A stretch of DNA of 64,000 nucleotides from Nipponacmea schrenckii (GCA_030562195.1 CM060203.1:13210534-13274533), one strand, 5' to 3'; counted from the stretch's first letter, positions 43,770-56,635 are shown. Numbers and translations: made by a program. The notes: a model not told the origin generated them from the letters alone.

Positions 43770-46700
43770 GTGATCAAAATATTTCTCCGTGGTTCTTGAG
43801 ATTGCACTTTATCTGATGGATGCCATGATAAGGTCCATCAACCCTGCACCATTTTGTCATCATTGTGTCAATTTGATCCCCCTTGCACTTTGAAAAACTG
43901 CTTTATAATTATAGATCTATTTATCAATTGTTGGGTTGGATATTGTCTGCTCACATCACATTATTTTAACACTGCCAACTTTTTGATATGACATATCTTA
44001 TGATAACCCTGCATTTCTATTATGTTATATTGACCACAACACTTTTGATTGAGGTGAAACTGAACTATCTATGTACCAACTGACTTATTCTAAACCTGAT
44101 CTGTTATGAGAAATATAGTTCTTGAAGGCCTGTATTAAATGTAATATATTTCATATGTGTTCATTATAGAAATTATGTGATATGGTATGTGAGTTGTTAT
44201 TAGAAGAATCTAATGTTCAACCAGTGACGACTCCAGTCACAGTGTGTGGTGACATCCATGGACAGGTAAGTTCCTTGAGAAGGCTGTATAAGCCTACTAG
44301 TTATGGTATAGGCTGACACTAGTTTACAAACTCATTGACTGTAAAAAGAATATAGACTTTTTCTTTCATATTGTGTGATTAATTAATTTTCTGTATTTCT
44401 GTTGTTATTTCAGTTTTATGATTTGATAGAATTGTTTAAAACTGGGGGTCAGATGCCAGACACAAATTATGTTTTTATGGTGAGTATTTTTAATTGTTTT
44501 TGGTTAAAATTACTTTGACCAGTACAGTTTGATTTTAATATAACGAAATTTGATCATGTTTGCCTTCTTAACAATTCCTTGAAATGAATATTATCTGGTC
44601 TTGGTTTTTTAAGAAAGAAATGTTTGATGTGTTTTTTGTTATTTACAAATGAAGTTGATACATTTCAGGGTGATTTTGTAGATAGAGGGTATTTTAGTTT
44701 AGAAACTTTTACTTTATTACTCACATTAAAAGCCAAGTAAGTTTCATATTTGTATTAATGAGTAGTTGTTTCATTATTTGCTTTACAACAGATATTTCAG
44801 AAAAATTGATTCTTTTTTTAGAATGAAATAAGACATTTATTTATCTTAAAATCCATAAAAGCTTGATTTCAATAGCAAGAATTATTGTAAGCTGACCATG
44901 CTATAAGTGTTGATTAATATATATATCGTATCTATCTAGGTGGCCTGATAAGATAGTATTACTCAGAGGAAATCATGAAAGTAGACAAATTACACAAATT
45001 TATGGTTTTTATGGTGAGTTTTTTTTATTAATCATTGTTGATTCTTCAACTATTTTCATTCCATTCTGATACAAAAATGGAATTTTTTGAAGATGCATGT
45101 TTTGGATACTTATATGATAATGGGTGTGGCTTTTCATTTGATGATAGTCAAGGTTAGATGTTCTAGGCTGTGAAGAGAACTGATATTAGAATCGAGTCCT
45201 GTAAATTCAAGTAATCGAATTCTTAAAAAAGTTTTTTGTGAGAGTTCAATAAGTATATAGATAAGAAGTATCGAATAAGTAAAAGTTTTGTATATTTTTG
45301 TATGAATTCAGATGAATGTCAGACCAAATATGGTAATGCCAATGCATGGAGGTATTGTTGTAGAGTCTTCGATTTATTAACTATAGCTGCAGTAAGTTGT
45401 TTCTTAATGTTCAAAAGTTTTTGGCTTATGCAATGCTTAAGTTTCTTCATATCAATTATGACCAAGTCGCAATTTTTTGAGCAAGCACTTTATATTTAAT
45501 TTTCTATATAAACTAGTGTCCAAAAGAAACGATACCACCTGTTTGCAACAACATTTAAGAAAAACTAAAAAATGCAACATCTGTGCAGAAATACAATTCA
45601 ATAAAATCTGTACAATCAATATGACAAGCCTTTGAAGATGGGTGGGGTCTGTCAGCTGTTTAATACAGTTTATATGCACGAAGGCCAGAGAGGGAAATGT
45701 CAATTTCACGAAATTTGTTTTTTTCTCTGAAGTGATAGAGTCTTCCCAGAATTTTTGATTGACTATGCTGTGTTTGTGATGTGCAATACATATTACCATG
45801 TTTTCATAATAAAAAATTTACTTGGTAAAAAAAAGAATTGATATGTCATGTTTGATATGACACTTATGAGAAATTGAAAGATAAGTGAAAAGGTGATCTT
45901 CTCTCTCATATTTAAATTTCTGATATATTACTTTTAAATTGTAGATTATAGATGAGTGTATTTTATGTGTACATGGTGGCCTGTCTCCAGATATTAAAAC
46001 AATTGATCAAATTCGAGTAATCGAAAGAAATCAAGAAATCCCACATAAAGGAGCCTTTTGTGGTATCCTTTATAACATTTTAGTAATCAACTAGTAACTC
46101 TAAGGAATATATCTATTCTCTGTATCAGTTTGTAGAGCTCCTTTTCACTTTTTAGAATGAAAATTTTATTTCTATTTACAAGCTTTATTTTATATTAGTA
46201 AGCTTATAACTTAAATAAAAAAAAAAACAAATAACATTGCAAAATTTCTTTAAGTGTATATAGTGCGCACATCCTCTTTGTTGGGTCTGTTTTAGGTAAA
46301 AACCTGCTCATATTATTCGGAATTATACGGTAGTTGAATTATAACCTTAACACCTATTAAGATTTAGTGTGGTCAGATCCAGAAGATGTGGAGTCATGGG
46401 CTATGAGTCCAAGAGGGGCTGGCTGGTTATTTGGAGCGAAAGTTACCAACGAAGTAAGTTTCTCTTCATATTTTTTAAAGCCTCTATTGGAATTATCATT
46501 TCAGCACCAGTTTGCTTCACAAAGCAAATAAACATCTCTCCTCTTGTGTTTTCTATGATAATTCTTTTGTTTTAATGTTTTATATGGTTTCTACAGTCGA
46601 AATATAGTTTCATTTAATTATTATCAATATTTAAAAATCAACTTGTATTTATATTTCAGTTTGTACATATCAATAATTTGAAATTAATATGTCGGGCTCA

Positions 46701-47272
46701 TCAGTTAGTACATGAAGGTAAGTTGAATAATTTCATTTAGCTGGTATTTGATGTTAATTGATCCAAAGATGTGTACAAAATGATTCTTTTTCACATGCCA
46801 ATTCCATTTTCTTTATTTGTTACAATAGTGTTATTTTGGATTCTATATTGTTATTTTAGGTTCTATATTGTTATTTAAGGTTCTATATTGTTATAAGACT
46901 GTATATTATATACAATATTCTTATTTTAGGTTCTATATATTAGGTATATTGTTATTTTAGGTTTTATATTGTTATTTTAGGTTCTATATTGTTATTTTAT
47001 TTTAGTACAATATTCTTATTTTAGGTTCTATATATTAAAGTATATTGTATATTGTTATTCTAAGTTATTTCATTATTCCAGGTTATAAGTATATGTTTGA
47101 TGAGAAATTAGTGACAGTATGGTCGGCACCAAATTATTGTTATAGATGTGGAAATATAGCAGCTGTTTTATCCTTTACTAACTCAGATAGTAGAGAAGCT
47201 AAATTATTCCGTGCTGTACCTGATAATGAAAGAATTATCCCACCTAGAACACAGACACCTTATTTTCTATGA
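43701..47272 (+). CDS. PPP6C: Serine/threonine-protein phosphatase 6 catalytic subunit
   Basis: Ten exons join in phase: 43701-43769, 44170-44265, 44414-44479, 44669-44736, 44940-45013, 45312-45391, 45945-46062, 46362-46453, 46660-46717 and 47082-47272. The product has 303 residues (human PPP6C 305). The PPP-family motifs are GDIHGQ (D51, H53), GDFVDRG (D79), RGNHE (N111), HGG (H161) and RAH (H235); these are the six metal ligands in standard spacing. The ending TPYFL matches the conserved C-terminus of PP6/PP4/PP2A, where the last Leu is carboxymethylated. Overall sequence is closest to PP6, not PP2A or PP4, for example [11 protein letters not shown] with the YLPENDLK start. The enzyme works with SAPS-domain and ankyrin subunits in cell-cycle, splicing and NF-kB control. 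An in-frame ATG five codons upstream (43,686) could add MTKTK. I chose 43,701 for its AAAATGG context and family alignment; an in-frame TAG at 43,677 bounds the frame. Confidence 0.97.
44170..44265 (+). CDS. PPP6C: PPP6C exon 2
   Basis: Encodes [19 protein letters not shown] through CGDIHGQ (metal ligands D51, H53). Donor CAG|GTAAG, phase 0 at both ends. Confidence 0.96.
44414..44479 (+). CDS. PPP6C: PPP6C exon 3
   Basis: Encodes [18 protein letters not shown] then YVFM; phase 0 at both ends. Confidence 0.96.
44669..44736 (+). CDS. PPP6C: PPP6C exon 4
   Basis: Encodes [18 protein letters not shown] through KA(K), with metal ligand D79. Phase 2 out. Confidence 0.96.
44940..45013 (+). CDS. 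PPP6C: PPP6C exon 5
   Basis: Completes Lys100 and encodes [19 protein letters not shown] then IYGFY. It contains N111 and the catalytic H112. Phase 1 out. Confidence 0.96.
45312..45391 (+). CDS. PPP6C: PPP6C exon 6
   Basis: Encodes [20 protein letters not shown] then DLLTIAA, phase 0 out. The frame stays open into the intron, so exon limits rest on TTCAG and GTAAGT. Confidence 0.95.
45392..45944 (+). other. PPP6C intron 6
   Basis: AT-rich intron. Around 45,515-45,790 the sequence is less AT-rich and could be an old dispersed repeat, but no ends were recognised. Confidence 0.4.
45945..46062 (+). CDS. PPP6C: PPP6C exon 7
   Basis: Encodes [20 protein letters not shown] through HKGAFC, with metal ligand H161. 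Phase 1 out with the less common donor G|GTATCC. Confidence 0.95.
46362..46453 (+). CDS. PPP6C: PPP6C exon 8
   Basis: Encodes [19 protein letters not shown] through AKVTNE, with acceptor CTATTAAG (weak pyrimidine tract). Phase 0 out. Confidence 0.94.
46660..46717 (+). CDS. PPP6C: PPP6C exon 9
   Basis: Encodes [20 protein letters not shown]235 is the last metal ligand. Phase 1 out. Confidence 0.96.
46825..47065 (+). repeat. 20-bp repeat with splice-acceptor-like units in PPP6C intron 9
   Basis: Eight or more imperfect copies of TTATTTTAGGTTCTATATTG. Each intact copy contains TTATTTTAG followed by G, which fits a 3' splice site. The array ends just upstream of the real acceptor at 47,080-47,081. 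Confidence 0.8.
47082..47272 (+). CDS. PPP6C: PPP6C exon 10: C-terminus
   Basis: Encodes [20 protein letters not shown] through [10 protein letters not shown], then TGA at 47,270-47,272. [13 protein letters not shown] is the conserved PPP C-terminal block. Confidence 0.97.
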
Positions 47273-49275
47273 TGTATTTTAATTTATAGACATTTTAACA
47301 AATTTTGATTCTTGTGATTTATAAGAAATTATGTCAAGGTTATATTTCACACAAACTAAAATATTTAACCCTTGACCATGCCACTCATATAAATAACATT
47401 TACAATATATTTGTTAATGTATTGCAAATTATTGTAAGATATTTTGAGAATCAAGTGTGATATATGAAATGAGTAATCTGGGACCTTATTCTCAAAAACT
47501 TGAACTGAAATAATTTTAGTGTTCCATCTGATAAATCTATAAAAAATTATTTTATTGTAGTTTTGGACAATAAGGCATCAAATTGGTAATAAAACTGTCA
47601 TTTTAGGAAAATTTAACATTGATTTTATGTGGTAACTGATCCACATTTCATAACTCTTCAATGATAGATACTACATATTCTTTTATACATTACATTTCTC
47701 ACCTTTACTTCTGCCAACAGTGGTTCATATACAGGGATCATAATATATTACATAAACTTATTTTACTGAAGAAATCCAAGCACGAAACAGAATGAAAACT
47801 TGAACTTTAAACCTTGAGCATTGGTTTGTGATAATAATCTTTCAAACGTTGTTATAATGATGGTATAGTTTATAGGGATTTAAAGGTCATTGAATTGCCT
47901 TAAGATTATACCCAGCTAAGTTTGTATACTAGATGTATTCGGCTCTCAAACAGGGTACTAACAGGGTTCTTGCTGTTCTTTTCATGCATTAAAATAGATG
48001 CAGTTCTGGTCATAAACTTATTTTAATACAGATTAAAGATATACAATAGACAGAAACAGAACTTTTTGGACTCCTGATTGTAATATATACCAGTTACAAA
48101 GATGTTAGATTTGGCATTAATTCTGTTAACAGCATTTAGTTAAGTAACAGTATGTTATATTGAAGGGAAATAGATAAAGCTAGATTTTATTGTAAGACAT
48201 GAAGCAATAATGATGTATAAAATTATAATTTGTGTACATAATATTATAGAAATATAGATATTGTATATTTGTAATAACTTGTTGCAATGTTGTTATGTAA
48301 TACAATGGTGTCTGAAAATCAGGGGCTATATTGTGAAATCAACTTGGGTATTATCTTTGCTTTAATCTGATAAGTTATTAAAATATGCCTTGAAATCAAT
48401 CTCACTGATTTACCTATTCCTAGTTAGGAGAGTAGACCCCTGTGTTTTTTGTCACTGACTTGATACCATTCTTCATACTTATTAGAAGACTACTTGGCCT
48501 TTTTTATACCACTCTTCTGTTTTCTTGTTTTTATCTCTTAGCTACATACTAGACTGATAAGTTGCATTAATGTTTGACCTATGTTTTTTTCTTGTCATCT
48601 TTTTATCAAATTTGATCATGTTTTTCTGCCTGTGACATCATCCATTTTGTTCATCCATCAAGAATAGTGCTAATTTAACATACTTGTAAAATCATTAAAC
48701 ACGGCTCAATTTGTGGCTTTAGTCAGGCAAATGAACTTACAAGAGTGACCATTGAACCATAAGATACAAAAGCTTATTCCTAATCCTATCAAATGATGTA
48801 TCATTGTATATATAATGTTCTATAACGTTGCTGAACAGTGTGTATAGAAGACATCTATAATAGACGGAGAACATATTTCTGCATAGGCAAACCTCCGTGG
48901 GTACAAATAAATAATAAAGCTCATTCACTGTATTAAACTATGGAACCAAATTTCTAAATGGAGAAATCTGATTTTGTATATAAATTGACTTTGTTAAAAG
49001 ATTTGTACATTATAAAATATCATAGATTAAAGATATAGTTTTATTCTCTGATTTTGTTTCTTTCTTTCCTTGGACTTCACCTTCTCCAACTACTCATTTG
49101 TCAAGCCATTACTTCTATAAGAAAGTTGATGGCCTTATCTTTTTATCAATGATTATTCGTGGTTGCCTTTTATTTGTATTCAGAGAGCACAACTGTTGTC
49201 TGGAATAAAGTGATGACCTTATCTCCCCTGTTATATAATCTTTAAGTCTCGGTTGTCAAATTTAAATGTGTTCTC
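47273..49275 (+). other. PPP6C 3' UTR and intergenic
   Basis: No gene recognised. AATAAA occurs at 47,588-47,593 and about 48,905; neither has a strong downstream element, so the transcript end is uncertain. Confidence 0.5.
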
Positions 49276-49280
49276 TGCTA

Positions 49281-49483
49281 AGCGGAAGTCTGGATAATCT
49301 TACCCACTTCCGGGTATCACCTTGTTTCTTTCTCAAAACAGCTGAAAGTCAGTGAAAAACTCATCATTTTTTATTAAGAAAATAACTGGAGGACTTCTTA
49401 AGAAATGATTGACTTTTAGAAAACATTGATCACAACCAATCGCCAAAATTTTTCTCGAAAACGGTGCAGTTTTAGCTGGGAAG
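49281..49483 (+). promoter_or_regulatory. Candidate TRAK promoter and 5' non-coding exon
   Basis: Two ETS-type motifs (AGCGGAAGTC at 49,281 and CCACTTCCGGG at 49,304) are followed by about 160 bases that end in a strong donor, AAG|GTGAGT, at 49,484. Only a very short ATG frame is inside, so any exon would be untranslated. ETS sites near start sites are common in TATA-less promoters. The link to the TRAK gene is inferred from strand and position. Confidence 0.4.
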
Positions 49484-52400
49484 GTGAGTCATCACTCAGA
49501 ATTTTTAGAAATCAATGTGACACTGGCCTGGGGAAGAAGAGGAACGAGCACCTGTTGACCTTCCATTCAATTCCGTATTATATTATTATCAAATTCTAAA
49601 TGAAAGAAAGAAGAAATCCTTCTCTACATAAGACAACATTGTACATGTGTCTCTTTTTCATATAGGCTACTTGATGTTGCAAATAATGCTTTTATTTTTA
49701 CATATATTATATATAAGCCTATCTTACTAGCCAAGTCTAGTCTAATTCACAAACATCATCCATCACTTGTGTAACATTCAGAACCCTCTTAAAAGATCTT
49801 GAAAGATCTACTCTACTTATCCTAGGATCAGATCCTCAGTGGTATTTGTGAATGTTAAAAATCCATTGACCCATAATAGTGTATCTTCACAAACTGATCA
49901 GATAGGGTAAATGTTACACTTCAACAAATTTATAAAAACTTTAGACTCTATTTTATTCCACCTAGGAATAACTTGCACACTGAAATGAAAATAACAGAAA
50001 AAAATATCAATACTCAATACTGTTCAATGATGACAATTGCCTACCAGCTTGTTTTTGACTTTAATCTTTTGGCGCTGAGTTTCCCAAATAATCCGTACTG
50101 CGTACTGCATATCTTCAACTCTGTAATAATCAGAAAAATGTCTAATCCATTCATCAGACTTACACGCACTCACAAAATAAGCCATGAAAATTATTAGTTT
50201 GATATTACAAGGAAAAATGATGTAAAGGTTCCAAAATTTTAGTTAACTATGATGGAGTGTGTTCACAAACATACTGGGGATAAGAAATATTGTTATGGTG
50301 ATTGTAAGGCCTATATAATAAGTCGTATCAGAATTTTTTTAAGGGTTAGGTCAGACATGAATGGTGATTTCCACATGAATCAATTAATCTACTAATAAAA
50401 GCATTGAGAGCTAATATAGAATAATATAGAATTTGATTGGTTCATGTTGAGCCAGCTGTTGATCTGTTTAAAGTTTGAAGTGTGTCAATGTGGTAGTAGA
50501 AACACAGTGTTTGTTTGTTTAAGAATATTTGGATTATGATTATATACTGGACTAAGATATCTAATATAGAGTTACTAAAATTACTATGTATTTTGAAAAG
50601 GTATGGGGACAAGATATCTTCAGTTTTAACTATCAATTTAACATGAATTGTGTTAACTAGTCTCTAGCCCAAAATTTCTTTGTTATGTTTTGTATTCAAC
50701 CATCAGTGTACAGTTATCTAATCAAAGTTAACTTTTACTGGGTACCGGTACTTAATTGCTTAACTCATGTTCATATGCAGTCACATTATTTTGTAGTCCA
50801 TTCTGTTGTCTCTTTACTTTTTATTCACCTATTAAATACTATCAGTTGATTAAGAGTTTGGTTGCACATGGTTTGCCAAATCTTATTGTGACAATTACCA
50901 GTTGATCGAGCCATGTTGTTTAATATAAGTTCACAGAGAAAGATTTAAAAATGATTAGTTTATTAGTTTACATACTAATAAGATAATACTATCACTGTTT
51001 ATAAGCATATCAAATTTCATTGGTCAAATGAAACCCTCCAAGTTTTAAATGAAATTCAAGTTTATTATTCAGAAGAAGTTACTGAAGCGTGAAGGAGACC
51101 TTCCATTTTTTCTGATATAAATATAGTGTATTTTCTCTTTGTTATGCTGAAGGGCAAATTTGTATAATAAGAACTGAGAATAAGTAAAATTTGACTTTTA
51201 AAGCTTACCTGGCATGCTGACATCTAGTTTTGTTATATTGGTTAACATTAGATTTAAATGATAATGATGTAGATTGAATTTTGAAATGAAATTGGATTTA
51301 CATTCTTCATGTTGGGTAGGTGACAATAATGTTTAATTTATCTGTACCGGTATTACTTTTTTTTTTGGGGGGGGGGGGTTAATACTTTAAAGGGGGTTGA
51401 ATAAATTTCTCTATAGTTACCAGCAATTTTATCCTAAAAATAAATAAAATACAAAAAACATATATATAACAATATACAATTACCTGGTATCAACAAGGGT
51501 CTGGAGAATGTATGGCTACAAAAGGCAAGTGATCTAACAAACTATATTGAAACAGCTTTATACGAGATGATGGATCTTTTGTATTAAAAAAAATTATTTA
51601 AATAGTTTTATAAATAAAACCCAAAACTACGCAAGTTTGTGTCAAAGATGAATAAATTTGATACAAACAAGCAGCAAAATGAAGCAAACTCTAATTTAAT
51701 TTTCTGTGATCTGATGTCAAAATAACTAACAGTTACATTACCGTACAGAATTATTAAAGAGGTAGATAGATAGAGCCCACAATTTATTATTCTAAAATAG
51801 GTAAATCTTTACCTTATAGTCAGTCTACTTCAAACTGTAGTGTACAAGATAAAAGCGCCTCTGATTGAATTTACAAACCTGCTATTTGTCACGTCTCTTA
51901 TCAATCTATATATGGATCTGTATAGTATAACTGTCTTGTAACCACACCAGCTATTTCTATGTACAATCGAACAATTGCATAAATCATTTACATGTGAAAT
52001 AAAGTTCTTGAATGCATGCCTGTACAAATTTTACACCAGGAAAATATAACTGAAAACAATCAGTGACTAATTACAGTTGAATGCAAAATTTCAACTCACT
52101 CCTGAACTGTCGTAACACAAAAAATAAATTTGCCCTTCATTTTCAGTTCTTAATTTTTTGCTCAGTACTTGTTTGGTTTATTATTGAATTCTTGTTGAAA
52201 CAATTTGAATTGCGGTAAAATGATAACTTTACAAGATAAATTCAGTAGTTGTTGACATTGTCAGTAAGATAAAGAGATATAACCTTACCAGAGCATTTTA
52301 ATATTAACCTCAAAAGGTCAAAACACAAAGTCAAAGATTTAATGTTGTCTGTATGTATTATTTTATTTTTGAAAATAAAAGTTTTTGTAGCATTTTAAAC

Positions 52401-52973
52401 TTCAAATTTGAAGGAATTCTTGTCTTGCAACTTTTTTTAAAAATTCTTCATGGTAGTTGATTTTTTTTTTATTTCTATAGATCAGTATGACAAAATTAAT
52501 ATATACACACTTAATGCTTTTCTCTCCCCTTACAATTTACCAAAACTCAACCCAAAAATGTTGTTTTCCCTGTTAACAACTCAATTTGAACTCAGTCCGC
52601 AATTGATCTGTACTTAACTTCCATAGGTCATTTAATTGTCTGATGATACTTATTGTAAGCAAAAAATAGATGTATTGTGTTCAATCATTTATTATAATTT
52701 ACTCCAAAAATTTCAATACAAGGATCGTAAAGTTCAATGTTGCTCCATTTTAATAATTACATTTGTTCCATGTCACCCTGTCGCAGGGCTTGTCTGTCTA
52801 ACCTGGAAGTTACCTCTATCACCGAGCAGGCCTGTATAGTGTCCAATCAGAGATCATCATTTGTACTACCTCCCTCACAGTAGTCAATGCTCTGGGAGTC
52901 TGGGTGGGCAGGCTGGCTACGCCCTTTTTACCAACTCCTGTTGACACAACCCTCACTCTCTCTTTCTTTTCAG
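49484..52973 (+). other. Presumed TRAK intron, first coding exon not found
   Basis: AT-rich sequence with a G-run at 51,366-51,377 and a less AT-rich patch at 52,770-52,930. The TRAK exon at 52,974 lacks an ATG, so a start exon should lie in this stretch or further upstream, but I could not identify it. Confidence 0.4.
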
Positions 52974-53187
52974 GTGGCTCCGAATCTAAGAATCAACTGT
53001 GAGGCTATAGATGACACCCATATTCTGGGTGTTTCGGAATGTGATCATATTTTAGACAAGCTGGCATCCCAGAATGAGAGTGAAAACAACGCGAGTAAGA
53101 TATCGTCTACCATTGATCATGTTGCTGTTACTACAGAACAAGATGTGGTGCCCGTAGCTAAAACACATGATATAGGAGTTATTACTG
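52974..53187 (+). CDS. TRAK1: TRAK exon (N-terminal acidic segment)
   Basis: Acceptor TCTTTCTTTTCAG at its left, donor ACTG|GTAAAA at its right. 71 codons plus one base. This segment is variable in the family; identity comes from its phase-exact junction with the next exon. Confidence 0.75.
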
Positions 53188-53886
53188 GTAAAATTATTTA
53201 TATTATAAATGCTCCCTTCCTTCATCCAAAGTACAGTCAATTGTCTTTTAATGCGCTTTTTTAGTGTTATCACCGAAAAATAATCAAGCATTGGATCCAG
53301 AAGAATGTTATGCCCAAACTTTAGACCTAAACACAAAATAAAATAGCATTGTTGTCTATTTGGTGTAAAGTGAATGTGTTGGAAATTACCCAATTTATTG
53401 TATTAGTTCAGAATGGCATTAAGGAGCAGAATAGCATGACAAAACACAATTACATTCTACAGCGTTTCATATCATTAGCCCTGTAAAGGCACCATCACAC
53501 CATAGAGATTACCAGTTGTATATGGTTGTGAATAAAAGTTATTAGTTGTGGTCAATACCAACAACCACTTTCATGTTTTGCAACTGGTAATGACTATGAT
53601 GTGAGGGGACTTTTAGATGACGGAGAGTAGAAAGAACAAACCATTCTTTGAAACCAATGATTAATTGATTGTTTTGCAGACGTGTGTAATAGTTCTGACC
53701 CTGACGAGGTAGAAATATTAAGTCTTATTGAAGAACAGATACCTAGATATCGCCTTCGAGCAGACACCATTACAGACTTTACTGGTTATAATCACGAAGA
53801 TTTTATTGTACATACACCAGTTACTCCCCTTGATGATAATACAGATTTAAATGACGAACAGATACGAGAAACTTTGAAGTATTTCG
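52974..53886 (+). CDS. TRAK1: Trafficking kinesin-binding protein (TRAK/Milton), 5' part
   Basis: Two exons, 52974-53187 and 53680-53886, join in phase 1. The first encodes an acidic, Ser-rich N-terminal segment beginning VAPNLRINCEAIDD. The second encodes DVCNSSDPDEVEILSLIEEQ, then IPRYRLRADTI, a HTP block and DEQIRETLKYF. This is the distinctive start of the HAP1_N domain in TRAK1, TRAK2 and Milton, just before the long coiled coil. TRAK proteins tie Miro on mitochondria to kinesin-1 and dynein. The coiled coil and C-terminal exons are not in the window, so the gene is partial at its 3' end, and its start codon is not located. The second exon ends in phase 1 at G|GTGAGT. An open frame from an ATG at 52,887 runs through the pyrimidine tract into the exon, but I regard it as intron. 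Confidence 0.9.
53188..53679 (+). other. TRAK intron
   Basis: Unique sequence; nothing else recognised. Confidence 0.6.
53680..53886 (+). CDS. TRAK1: TRAK exon with HAP1_N start
   Basis: Acceptor GTTTTGCAG, donor TTTCG|GTGAGT. Contains VEILSLIEEQ, RLRADTI and ETLKYF, the most conserved words of the TRAK N-terminus. Confidence 0.93.
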
Positions 53887-56635
53887 GTGAGTTTCTTTTT
53901 CTTTTTGTCTCACCATTCTGATTTTAGGAATTAAGTCCATCCTTTGTCAAGTGATTTTTCAATAATTGTTTGTGTATTATTAAACATATCCATCTTGACC
54001 TCACCCTATATATCATTTCTTTTTAAATTTCTTTCTTTCTAAAGAAGATGTCTTTGGATTTTATTTATTGTCTGGATTCCTATTTTCAAAGAAGCGTTTA
54101 TTAATGAGATTTTTAAATATGAAACTTCTGATCAATGTAGTAACCTGTGCCACAGACTACAAAATGGGAAACAACTCTTAGTATTATTGAATATTTTAAT
54201 TCAAATATCTCAAAAAAAGTCTAAATCTATACAATTTTATCTACACAATATAGAGAGCAACTCTTTTAGCCAAAGTTAGTTGTATTTTTATATTATTGGG
54301 GAAATTGACTTTCAACATAACACTTTCAAATAGTGTCTTGAAGCCATACTGTGTAATTGATATATATTACTGATGAAATGGGAGGTAACTCAGGTTTAGT
54401 TATTAGTTAATTACATGATTTGAAGGAAGTTAGAATCATGCAATACATACAGGTTATTTTTTCCCAAGAATACTATCTTTATTCTAAAAACATTTGACCC
54501 ATTTATTTAACCTCAAAAGGGAAGTCATCATTTCTCAAATACAGTTAAGGATGTTAAAAGAGATGCTCTCCAATAGAATCACTGACCTGGGTCACAAGTA
54601 GAGACTATGCTACAAATTTCAGTATTCATCAATTGATAAGGAATTATCTACTTGTTTGGAACTTATTAATCATAACATTTAAATTAAGCTCTCTGAACTT
54701 CATAAAGTAGTCATGGAAATGAAATGAAAACAAAACGTCCAGTGAATTTATTTGAATGACTGAGATTACCTAGAAAGATTCTAGGGCCAGTTTTTATTGG
54801 GCAATATTCAACTACGAATTTGTAATTTCCTTCACTTGTAGGAAGTAAGAAAGCATCCATCGAAAAATTACACAAATTACATTAAATAATTCATTTATTA
54901 ATTGCTTATAAAACAATCTTATTTCAATGATAATTTTCAAACACAATTAATTTTATACAATGAATATTTCGAATTTTGCAATGTCATGATAATTGACGTT
55001 ATTAAAAGCCTCCAAACAAAAGTAATTTTTCCCTTACTAACTGTTTAATTGTTAAAGATTTTTGCTTGCTAAGGACAAACTATTGTTTTATGATATCATT
55101 ATAATCCAATTCTCATATATATATACTAAGGACATTGGCACCTACACAACTATATTCTCCTGGAAGTAATAATGGAATGTTTATTGAACAACTACAGGAA
55201 TATCAGGAACCAGAATCTATTTTAAAACTACCAGTATTCTGTACATGACCTTCACATGTCTTTACTATTATTACATCAGTACTCTAGGCCAGACCTGGGT
55301 GATTATTGGTTTTCTTTATTCCTACTTCTCAATGGATTTCTTACACTAGGTTTGTCAATAGCTAAAAATAATCATGGCAAAATTATAAATGAAGTGCTTT
55401 TACAAAGAATAATTGATGCATTAAACCCTTTTCATCTGTTGGTTTTAAAAAAAAAAATCTTACAATTGTTATGGCAGTTTATTTATAGTCAATTTACATG
55501 TATCAAAATATTTTTGGATTATTTATATAATGATAAATAATTGGTAAATTAAAGCAAATCAACAGCTTTCTTATTTTAAGGGTGATTTAATTAGAAAATT
55601 TGCACCTGAACAAGTCTGATGATAATATTGACCATATGTTTGATTTTGTGCCAAGTTTAACAGGAATCGTAGCATTTCAGTAGAATTAACTAGCATCAGC
55701 CTTACCACCTTATTATTACTGGTTAGAATGGAATCTATTATTATCTCATAGTGCTTCATTCTCTGATACCTCACAGTTAGCTCTTCTCTCTCTCAGAGCT
55801 AGTGGCTCTACAAAATGTAGGCAGAGTTTTCGTTTCGGAATATTTGGTGCAAAGTGTGTGAATGTTAGACAGGATATTTCGATATGGCTGTTTACCAGTC
55901 AGTTGGAACCTGTAGAACTGATTCTAACTGTAAGTATTGCATCAATTTGTCTTCAAGGATGTTGATATAGTTGTACTTGCCAGTCATGTCCATCTTCAGT
56001 TTAGAACAAACATGACCAACTTCACCCAGGGTCAATTTGTTTTAACTTATCCAAAGGAGGAATTGAAACCGAATGTGAAATTATTTCATAAATTTAGTCC
56101 AGGGTAATAACCAGAAACACTGGCTGAGGCACCAACTGGTTATTACTGAGTAGTGTTATATTATTAATGTGAAATAACTAGCATAACAGGTGTGTTAATA
56201 TTGAAAGGTAGAATGATATCTGTCAGTGATTCAGGTAGAGATTTTTTATACCTGTATAATATACCTGTTCATTTTACCTATCTTCATTAATCAGGTGTTG
56301 TAGAAGGTTACTATCAGCTATGACATTATACTGTCACCTGACATGACATGACACATGACATGGCATCTCCAAATACACAATATAAACCTGAAATCATAAA
56401 GATTTAAAGATGTTATAGATATAAAGCAAAGCAATAATATTAAAGCATGTCTAGGTCAGATTGGAATAACATATTCACTAGCTGTATACATTATATATGA
56501 TGTAAAATATATAGTTTGAATTTATACCTGCCAGACTCTTTTGTTTTGAATGGTAACTTAACCTCAAGATTTTCAACCTTCTATTTTACAAATTATAGCT
56601 GCAATGACAGATCCATAACATGTTTACCTTGACAT
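53887..56635 (+). other. Presumed TRAK intron
   Basis: AT-rich sequence. A possible exon at 55,797-55,929 with strong splice sites is listed separately. A 94-codon frame at 55,256-55,540 has no family similarity and no splice support. Confidence 0.5.
55797..55929 (+). other. Possible alternative exon, function unclear
   Basis: Bounded by a strong acceptor (CTTCTCTCTCTCAG) and a strong donor (ACT|GTAAGTATT). Joined in phase to the upstream TRAK exon it reads ELVALQNVGRVFVSEYLVQS, then stops, which would truncate the protein. In another frame it is open for 44 codons. It matches no TRAK sequence I know. It may be a poison or alternative exon, or chance. Confidence 0.25.

Noticed and set aside
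55256..55540. 94-codon frame in the TRAK intron
   Set aside because: Leu/Ile/Lys-rich translation of AT-rich DNA with no family similarity.
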